Assembly (NCBI RefSeq): GCF_000968015.1
Contig: NZ_LACH01000019.1
Span: forward strand, 1-59,918
Length of the DNA: 59,918 bases
Source of the DNA: Pseudomonas fluorescens
Lineage (GTDB): Bacteria > Pseudomonadota > Gammaproteobacteria > Pseudomonadales > Pseudomonadaceae
Direction: 5' to 3'
In this document: in pieces, positions 53,771 to 59,918 of the stretch
Layout of the letters: the number at the start of each line of letters is the position of its first letter
How positions within the stretch are numbered: the first letter of the stretch is position 1
Translations under genes and position numbers: made by a program
The notes under the pieces: generated by a model
Seen by the model: only the letters and a program-made list of their open reading frames with translations
The model's database searches: none
What the model was told of the DNA's origin: nothing

Positions 53771-54421
53771 ATGCCCGAAACCTCGACCGTCATCGCCGAT
53801 ATTCACATGCTCGACAACGGCTACTCCCGCGAAGCGCGTTCGCTGTTGTACCAGGCTTACCGGCATGAGCCGACGTTCGGCTACCTGTTCGAAGCGGAGC
53901 GTCCCGGTTATGAACAGCGGGTCCGCGCCACCGTGCGCGAGTTGGTCACACAACACTTTCTTCAGGACTTACCGGCCATCGGCCTGCTGGTCAACGACCG
54001 GTTGATCGGCATCGCGCTGATCGCGCCGCCGCAACGTCGCCTGGGCATCACAGAGAGTTGGGCCTGGCGTCTGCGAATGGTGCTCAGCACCGGTTTTCGC
54101 TGCACCCGACGTTATCTTGAGTATCACGATGCCGTGATGGCTTGCGTGCCGTCCGACTCGGTGCACCTGCTGCCATTGCTGGGGGTTCATCCGCAATTTC
54201 AGGGCAAGCACTTTGGCGAACAATTGCTGCAAGCGGTGCACAACTGGTGCGCAGTAGATGAACACTCCGAGGGCGTAATCCTCGATACCGGGAATCCTCG
54301 TTATCTGGAGTTCTATAAGCGTCAGGGTTATGAGGAAATTGGTGAGGTCGCCGTAGGACCGATTCGCGAACACGTGTTTTTCCACGCCAACCCGCAGGTG
54401 TTACAAACAGCAACGGCATAA
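53771..54421 (+). CDS. GNAT-family N-acetyltransferase
   Basis: A 216-residue acetyltransferase. The acetyl-CoA-binding loop is HPQFQGKHFGEQLLQAVHNW (about 139, for the R/Q-x-x-G-x-G/A motif), with LLPLLGVHP before it and GVILDTGNPRYLEFYKRQGYEEIGEV after. Substrate unknown. GGGGAG lies about 10 bases upstream of the ATG. It is 66 bases before tamA, so it may be in the tam transcript. Confidence 0.87.
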   Translation: MPETSTVIADIHMLDNGYSREARSLLYQAYRHEPTFGYLFEAERPGYEQRVRATVRELVTQHFLQDLPAIGLLVNDRLIGIALIAPPQRRLGITESWAWRLRMVLSTGFRCTRRYLEYHDAVMACVPSDSVHLLPLLGVHPQFQGKHFGEQLLQAVHNWCAVDEHSEGVILDTGNPRYLEFYKRQGYEEIGEVAVGPIREHVFFHANPQVLQTATA

Positions 54422-54486
54422 AGGTAGAACTTTCACTGCACGCCAGGCTCTATCACGCTCCCAAGCTCGTGATAGCATTCGCGCCT

Positions 54487-56214
54487 ATGAAGTTTCCAGG
54501 AAGAATTACCAGCGGCGTGCTGATGCTGATTACCAGCTGCGCAGCGCTGGCCCAAAGTGAATTGGATGTTCGGATCAAACCGTCCAACGATGAACTGAAA
54601 GCCAATATAGAGGGCTATATCGGCAGCCTCGGCGATCGTGACGAGGAAGCCTTGCTGCGCTTCAGTCGCGGCGCCGAAGAACAGGCGCGCAAGGCCGCCC
54701 AGGCCTTGGGTTATTACCAGCCGCAGATCGACTCGGATGTGAAGGGCGGCAAGACGCCGCGCCTGGTGCTGAACATCGATCCCGGCGAGCCGGTGCATTT
54801 GCGCAACGTCACTATTCGCATCGACGGCCCGGCCGCCACCCTCAAATCCTTCCGTGTACCCAAAAGCAATGCGCTGAAAACCGGCGCAGTGCTCAACCAT
54901 GGCCATTACGAAGACGCGAAGCGTCTGATTCAGAATCAGGCCTCGCGCTATGGCTTTTTCAGCGGTTACTTCAGCAGCCAGAAATTGTCGGTCGACCCGC
55001 GAGCCGGCGTCGCCGACATCGAACTGATCTACAACAGCGGCCCGCGTTATTCACTGGGCAAGGTCAGTTTCGAAGGTGACACGCCGTTCGACGAAGACTT
55101 GCTGCTGCGCATGGTGCCATTCAAGGCGGGCGCGCCTTATGACTCCGAACTGATCGCCGAACTCAATCAGGCCATGCAATCGAGCGGCTATTTCGAAAGC
55201 GTGCGGGTGGATGCGGCGCCGACGGCGTCCAAGAATGACGTGATCCCGGTGGACGTCAAACTCGAAACGCGCAAACCACGGACCATGGGGCTGGGGCTGG
55301 GTTATTCCACCGACGTCGGCCCGCGGGTCAAGGCCAACTGGACCCGGCACTGGGTCAACCCTCAAGGGCACAGCTATGGCTGGGAGACCGAAGTTTCGGC
55401 GCCTCGGCAGAACGTCGGTGTGTTCTATGACATTCCCCTGGACCCACCGCTGACTGACAAGCTGCGGTTCGCCGGTGGCTATCAGAACGAAGAAATTGCC
55501 GACAAGGACTCCCTCAGCAAACTGTTGACCCTCGGCCCCGAGTGGCACAGCAAGCTGCCCAGCGGTTGGCAGCGGGTGGTGTCGCTCAAGTGGCAGCGCG
55601 AGGAATACAGGCTCGGCGACGACTCGGGGCTCAGCACGTTGCTGATGCCTGGCGTCAGCTATTCCTATCTTAAAAGTGATAACCGCATCGACCCGCACAA
55701 CGGCTATCGCCTGGCATTCGAGACCAAAGTGGCCAAGGAAGGGTTGGGCTCCGACACCAATCTGGTCTACGGCACCGCGTTGGTGAAAGGCTTGACCACG
55801 GTCTTCGACAAACACCGCTTCCTCGGGCGGGTGCAGGTCGGCGGCAGCGCCACCAACGTCTACAAATCGGTGCCGCCGTCGCTGCGCTTCTTTGCCGGTG
55901 GCGATCAGAGCGTGCGCGGCTACGACTACCAGAGTCTGTCCCCGGAAAACTCCGAGGGCGACCGAATCGGTGGCCGCTACATGATCGCCGGCAGCGTCGA
56001 GTATCAGTACTCCATCGCCGAAAAATGGCGGGTCGCGACCTTCATCGACCAAGGCAACTCCTTCAATACCCTCGAACTGCCGGACCTCAAGACCGGCGTC
56101 GGCATCGGTGTGCGCTGGGTTTCGCCGGTGGGGCCGATACGCCTCGACCTGGCCCATGCGATGGACGACGACGGCGGCATTCGATTGCACTTTTCCATGG
56201 GGCCTGAGCTGTGA
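54487..56214 (+). CDS. tamA: Translocation and assembly module protein TamA
   Basis: A 575-residue Omp85-family outer-membrane protein. Residues 1-23 form a signal peptide, followed by POTRA domains (LDVRIKPSNDELKANIEGYIG; YSLGKVSFEGDTPFDEDLLLRMVPFKAGAPYD) and a 16-strand barrel with the loop-6 VRGYDYQSL motif (about 475). It works with TamB in inserting autotransporters and moving lipids between membranes. The stop overlaps the tamB start by 4 bases. The ATG at 54487 is used; an ATG at 54469 is also in frame. Confidence 0.94.
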   Translation: MKFPGRITSGVLMLITSCAALAQSELDVRIKPSNDELKANIEGYIGSLGDRDEEALLRFSRGAEEQARKAAQALGYYQPQIDSDVKGGKTPRLVLNIDPGEPVHLRNVTIRIDGPAATLKSFRVPKSNALKTGAVLNHGHYEDAKRLIQNQASRYGFFSGYFSSQKLSVDPRAGVADIELIYNSGPRYSLGKVSFEGDTPFDEDLLLRMVPFKAGAPYDSELIAELNQAMQSSGYFESVRVDAAPTASKNDVIPVDVKLETRKPRTMGLGLGYSTDVGPRVKANWTRHWVNPQGHSYGWETEVSAPRQNVGVFYDIPLDPPLTDKLRFAGGYQNEEIADKDSLSKLLTLGPEWHSKLPSGWQRVVSLKWQREEYRLGDDSGLSTLLMPGVSYSYLKSDNRIDPHNGYRLAFETKVAKEGLGSDTNLVYGTALVKGLTTVFDKHRFLGRVQVGGSATNVYKSVPPSLRFFAGGDQSVRGYDYQSLSPENSEGDRIGGRYMIAGSVEYQYSIAEKWRVATFIDQGNSFNTLELPDLKTGVGIGVRWVSPVGPIRLDLAHAMDDDGGIRLHFSMGPEL

Positions 56215-59200
56215 AGCGTGGTTTGAAAATAACGCTGCTGGCGATTCTGGCGCTGCTGATGCTGGTCGTTTTGACCGTGGCCACGGTGCTTGGCACGGCG
56301 ACGGGCAGTCGTTGGGCGCTCGGCTTTGTGCCAGGTTTGACCGTCGAGAATTTCCAGGGTCGTTTAGGCGGGCAGTGGAGTGCCGACCATGTGCTGTGGC
56401 AGCAGGACAGCAGCCGGGTTGAGCTGGACAAGGTGATTTTCGCCTGGTCGCCGCTGTGCCTGACGCGCATGACCCTGTGCATCGAGCAATTGAAAGCCGA
56501 TCAAGTCAGCCTGCAATTCCCGCCAGGCACGGAAGAAGAAAGCAGCGGGCCGATCAGTCTCCCGGATTTGAAACTGCCCTTGGCCATCGAGCTGGGCGAT
56601 GTCCAGGTCGGTAGCCTGATGTTTAACGGCAGCGAAGAACTCAAGGGTCTGCAACTGGCGGCGCACTGGACGGCCAACGGTTTGCAGATCGATTCGGTTC
56701 ATTTGCAAAGGGATGACCTGAGCCTGAATCTTTCAGGCCTGCTGCAACCCGGCGGAAACTGGCCGCTCAAGGCCGAAGGCAAACTGACCCTGCCAGCCCC
56801 CGGCACCGGGCCTTGGACGCTGGCCCTGAAGGTCGACGGCGATCTGCTGAAAACCCTGAACCTGAAAGCCGACAGCAGCGGTTACCTCAACGGACAGTTG
56901 ACTGGCGAACTGCAGCCGCTGGTGGAAAACCTGCCGGCGAAGGTGCGGATCACCGCTGACGGCTTTAAGCCCGGTGCCGATCTGCCGGACACCCTGCAGC
57001 TCAACCAACTGGAACTCACCGGCGACGGCGACTTGAAAAACGGTTACCAGTTGCTCGGCAAAGCCACGTTGCCCGCAGAACTTGGCCCGGTCGCGTTGTT
57101 GCTGCAAGGCAAGGTCGACGCCAACGGCGCTCAGATCGCCGGGTTGGACCTCACGGCCAACGACAAGCAAAGCCTGAAACTCACCGGCAATCTCGACTGG
57201 AGCAAAGGCCTGAGCGCCGACGCAAAAATCGACTGGCTGGATTTCCCGTGGCATCGCCTCTATCCGCTGATCGACGAGCCAGAAGTGGCGTTGCGCAGCT
57301 TCAACGGTGAAGTCTCCTACACCGACGGCCAGTACATGGGGCACTTCAACGCCGCACTCGACGGCCCGGCCGGAGCGTTCAGCCTGACCAGCCCGTTCAG
57401 CGGCGATCTGACGAAAATCTACCTGCAACAAATTCAACTCGAAGCCGGGCAGGGCAAGGCCGAAGGGCACCTGAACCTGCAATTCGCCGACGGCATTGCC
57501 TGGGACACCGCGCTGGACCTCTCGGCGATCAACCCGGCGTACTGGGTCGCGGAATTACCAGGCATCCTGGCCGGACCGTTGCGCAGCAAAGGCGAGATGA
57601 AGAATGAAAAACTCAGCCTGACCGCCGATCTCGACTTGAAAGGCAAACTGCGCGGCCAACCAGCCGTTCTGCAAGCCAAAGCCGATGGCGGCGGTGAGCA
57701 ATGGAACCTGAACGCGTTGCAAATTCGCCTCGGCGACAACAGCATCAACGGCAAGGGCAGCCTGCAACAGAAGCTCGCCGGTCAGATCGATATCAAGCTG
57801 CCACGACTGGCTCAGCTGTGGCCGCAACTGCGCGGCCAGGTCAATGGTCGCATCGATGTCGCCGGGACGCTCAAGGCCCCGCAAGGCAAGCTCGGGCTGC
57901 AAGGTACGCAACTGGCCTTCGAAGACAATCGCCTGCAAAGCCTGAACCTGGACGCGACCCTCGACAGCGCGCAACGGGCCAAAATCGACCTCAAGGGCAG
58001 CGGCATTCAGTCCGGTGAGACGTCTCTGGGCACGCTGACCGCCAGCGGTCAGGGCGATATCAAAAACCAGAAACTCGCCCTCGACCTGCAAGGGCCGAAG
58101 CTGAAACTCGCGCTCGGCCTCGATGGCAATCTGGACAAAGGCAATTGGCGCGGGCGCTTGGCCAGCGGCGATATCCAGGCCGGTGGGCAGGACTGGAAGC
58201 TGCAAGGTCCGGCGAAGCTTGAACGGCTGGCGGACGGCAAGATCAATTTTGGCGCTCATTGCTGGACGTCCGGCCCGGCCAGCCTGTGCGGTGAGGATCA
58301 GCGCCTGATGCCTGAGCCAAAGCTGCGTTATCACCTCAAACAGTTCCCGATCGACAGCCTGGCGCAGTGGTTGCCGAAAGATTTCGCCTGGAAAGGCCGG
58401 CTTAACGCCGACTTGCAACTGGACCTGCCGGCCAGCGGCCCGAACGGCCAGATCAGCGTCGATGCCAGCGGCGGCACGTTGCGCATCAAGGAGAAGGACC
58501 AGTGGCTGGACTTCCCGTATCAGACCCTGAAACTGAACAGCAAACTCACGCCCAAGCGCATCGACACTGACCTCAATTTCGTCGGCGGCAAGCTCGGCGA
58601 GCTTATGCTCCAGGCGCAGATCAATCCGTTACCGAAGGACAAGCCACTGACCGGCTCGTTCCGATTGAATGGACTGGACCTGTCCGTAGCACGGCCATTT
58701 GTGCCGATGGTCGAGAAACTGACCGGACGCTTGAATGGCAGCGGCACGCTCGCAGGTACGCTGCTGGCGCCGCAGGTCAACGGCAATCTGTTGCTCAGCG
58801 ACGGCGAGATTTCCGGGCCTGAACTGCCGATGGACCTCGAAGCGCTGCAACTTCAAGCTGTGATCGCTGGCGAAACCGTGCAAATGAACGGCGGCTGGAA
58901 AAGTGGCAAGACCGGGCAGGGCACCTTGAGCGGCAACATCGCCTGGGGTCAGGCGTTGGTGGTGGATCTGGCGCTCAAAGGCACGCAATTGCCCGTCACC
59001 GTCGAGCCGTACGCCAAGCTGGAAATGGCGCCGGACCTGAAGATTTCGCTGAAGGACGACAAACTGGCGATTACCGGCAAGGTGCTGGTGCCGAAAGGCG
59101 AGATCACCGTGCGAGAGTTGCCGCCGTCGACGGTCAAGGTGTCCGATGACACGGTGATCGTTGGTCAGCAGACCGAAGAGGGCAAACCACCGATGGCCAT

Positions 59201-59885
59201 GGCGATGGACATCGATGTGGTGGTCGGGCAGGACAAACTCAGCTTTGCCGGGTTTGGTCTGACCGCCAACCTGCAAGGTCATGTACACATCGGCGACAAC
59301 ATGGACACCCGCGGCGAGCTCTGGCTCAACGATGGGCGTTATCGTGCCTACGGTCAGCGATTGACCGTGCGCCGGGCGCGTTTGCTGTTTGCCGGCCCGA
59401 TCGACCAGCCGTATCTGGACATCGAAGCGATTCGCCAGACCGACGACGTGATCGCCGGCATTCGCCTGAGCGGCAGCGCCGAGCAGCCGACCACGCAGAT
59501 CTTCTCCGAACCGGCGATGAGCCAGGAACAGGCGTTGTCCTATCTGGTGCTGGGGCGTCCGCTGAGCACCAGCGGTGAGGACAACAACATGCTTGCCCAA
59601 GCCGCGCTGGGGTTGGGCTTGATGGGCAGTTCGGGGGTGACCAGCGGGTTGGCCAAGAACCTGGGCATTCAGGACTTTCAGCTCGACACCCAGGGCAGCG
59701 GCAACGCCACCAGCGTGGTAGCCAGCGGCAATATCTCCGAGAAGCTCAGCCTGCGTTATGGCGTTGGCGTGTTCGAGCCGGCCAACACCATCGCCTTGCG
59801 TTACAAGCTGAGCAAGAAGGTCTACCTCGAAGCGGCGGGCGGCGTGGCCAGTTCGCTGGACATCTTCTACAAGCGGGATTTTTAG
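56211..59885 (+). CDS. tamB: Translocation and assembly module protein TamB
   Basis: A 1224-residue AsmA-like bridge protein. It has one N-terminal membrane anchor (LLAILALLMLVVLTVATVLG), a very long beta-helical body rich in repeated alternating strands (LxLxGxLxxxxG) across the periplasm, and the C-terminal DUF490 domain ending ASSLDIFYKRDF. It forms a channel for phospholipids between the inner membrane and TamA. Starts at GTG 56211, overlapping the tamA stop (GTGA). The protein is complete; the stop is 33 bases before the window edge. Confidence 0.95.
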   Translation: MKRGLKITLLAILALLMLVVLTVATVLGTATGSRWALGFVPGLTVENFQGRLGGQWSADHVLWQQDSSRVELDKVIFAWSPLCLTRMTLCIEQLKADQVSLQFPPGTEEESSGPISLPDLKLPLAIELGDVQVGSLMFNGSEELKGLQLAAHWTANGLQIDSVHLQRDDLSLNLSGLLQPGGNWPLKAEGKLTLPAPGTGPWTLALKVDGDLLKTLNLKADSSGYLNGQLTGELQPLVENLPAKVRITADGFKPGADLPDTLQLNQLELTGDGDLKNGYQLLGKATLPAELGPVALLLQGKVDANGAQIAGLDLTANDKQSLKLTGNLDWSKGLSADAKIDWLDFPWHRLYPLIDEPEVALRSFNGEVSYTDGQYMGHFNAALDGPAGAFSLTSPFSGDLTKIYLQQIQLEAGQGKAEGHLNLQFADGIAWDTALDLSAINPAYWVAELPGILAGPLRSKGEMKNEKLSLTADLDLKGKLRGQPAVLQAKADGGGEQWNLNALQIRLGDNSINGKGSLQQKLAGQIDIKLPRLAQLWPQLRGQVNGRIDVAGTLKAPQGKLGLQGTQLAFEDNRLQSLNLDATLDSAQRAKIDLKGSGIQSGETSLGTLTASGQGDIKNQKLALDLQGPKLKLALGLDGNLDKGNWRGRLASGDIQAGGQDWKLQGPAKLERLADGKINFGAHCWTSGPASLCGEDQRLMPEPKLRYHLKQFPIDSLAQWLPKDFAWKGRLNADLQLDLPASGPNGQISVDASGGTLRIKEKDQWLDFPYQTLKLNSKLTPKRIDTDLNFVGGKLGELMLQAQINPLPKDKPLTGSFRLNGLDLSVARPFVPMVEKLTGRLNGSGTLAGTLLAPQVNGNLLLSDGEISGPELPMDLEALQLQAVIAGETVQMNGGWKSGKTGQGTLSGNIAWGQALVVDLALKGTQLPVTVEPYAKLEMAPDLKISLKDDKLAITGKVLVPKGEITVRELPPSTVKVSDDTVIVGQQTEEGKPPMAMAMDIDVVVGQDKLSFAGFGLTANLQGHVHIGDNMDTRGELWLNDGRYRAYGQRLTVRRARLLFAGPIDQPYLDIEAIRQTDDVIAGIRLSGSAEQPTTQIFSEPAMSQEQALSYLVLGRPLSTSGEDNNMLAQAALGLGLMGSSGVTSGLAKNLGIQDFQLDTQGSGNATSVVASGNISEKLSLRYGVGVFEPANTIALRYKLSKKVYLEAAGGVASSLDIFYKRDF

Positions 59886-59895
59886 TCCCTTCAAG

Positions 59896-59918
59896 AGCAA
59901 AAGATCGCAGGCTTCGCC
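59896..59918. repeat. Partial repeat of the GCTGCGATCTTTTG family at the window edge
   Basis: AGCAAAAGATCGCAGGCTTCGCC is the start of a second-family repeat after tamB; the rest lies outside the window. Confidence 0.75.

Noticed and set aside
58629..59900. 423-codon minus-strand frame opposite tamB
   Set aside because: It lies entirely inside the conserved C-terminal TamB domain and has no recognisable motif or ribosome site.
1..59918. tRNA, rRNA, CRISPR arrays or intact insertion sequences
   Set aside because: None was recognised on either strand. The repeats seen are REP-type hairpins without spacers or transposase genes.

Overview
This 59.9 kb window is chromosomal DNA of a Pseudomonas, most probably of the P. 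fluorescens group. The evidence is the gene content, including an Ohr/OhrR pair, minCDE next to rluA and a lauroyl acyltransferase, prmB-aroC-mtnBDC, and xthA-tamAB. It is also littered with paired REP elements of the TGGGAGCGAGCNTGCTCGCGATGG type. No rRNA, tRNA, CRISPR array or intact insertion sequence was seen. Most of the window is core housekeeping sequence. Accessory DNA is confined to a small prophage remnant at about 36.66-38.73 kb.

Layout. 0-9 kb: an exported esterase, ohr/ohrR, two LysR regulators around a TauE/SafE exporter, a DUF1127 protein, a YcaQ-type DNA glycosylase, class II DAHP synthase and a spermidine-synthase-like protein. 9-22 kb: a crotonase, a DEAD-box helicase with a structured leader, an MscS-type channel with a 58-residue membrane protein downstream, aminopeptidase M18, a Kdo/WaaP-like kinase, rluA, minCDE, lauroyl acyltransferase and a patatin.

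22-33.5 kb is a complete urate-to-glyoxylate pathway. Two paralogous Tsx-like outer-membrane channels and a urate/xanthine permease bring substrate in. PuuD, HiuH and UraD oxidise urate to allantoin; PuuE, Alc and AllA take it to glyoxylate and urea. An AzgA-type purine permease completes the set. Two promoters, for puuE and the AzgA-type permease, carry the same palindrome TTGTATACAA, and a near copy lies before hiuH. This suggests one GntR/FadR-type regulator. One channel gene also has a good sigma-54 (-24/-12) promoter, as expected for nitrogen scavenging.

33.7-43.5 kb: a MarR regulator and aminotransferase, a GST/glutaredoxin-like protein, folE, the prophage remnant, an Smr protein, an isochorismatase-like hydrolase whose catalytic Cys is Ser, and prmB. 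The remnant keeps only a frameshifted integrase C-terminus, a polysaccharide lyase family 7 (alginate lyase-like) gene without a signal peptide, and an S24 (LexA/CI-type) repressor with its cleavage site and Ser/Lys dyad. Operators of the form ATGGG-N4-CCCAT sit on the promoter of the lyase (two, 25 bp apart) and of the repressor itself (one). The sequence therefore predicts a DNA-damage-inducible polysaccharide lyase, which is the most interesting system seen here.

43.6-59.9 kb: aroC, an MFS transporter overlapping the methionine-salvage genes mtnBDC, DUF3509, a FATP-type acyl-CoA synthetase, an ankyrin protein, a PstS-like/OmpA fusion, xthA, a GNAT enzyme and tamA-tamB. tamB ends 33 bases before the window edge.
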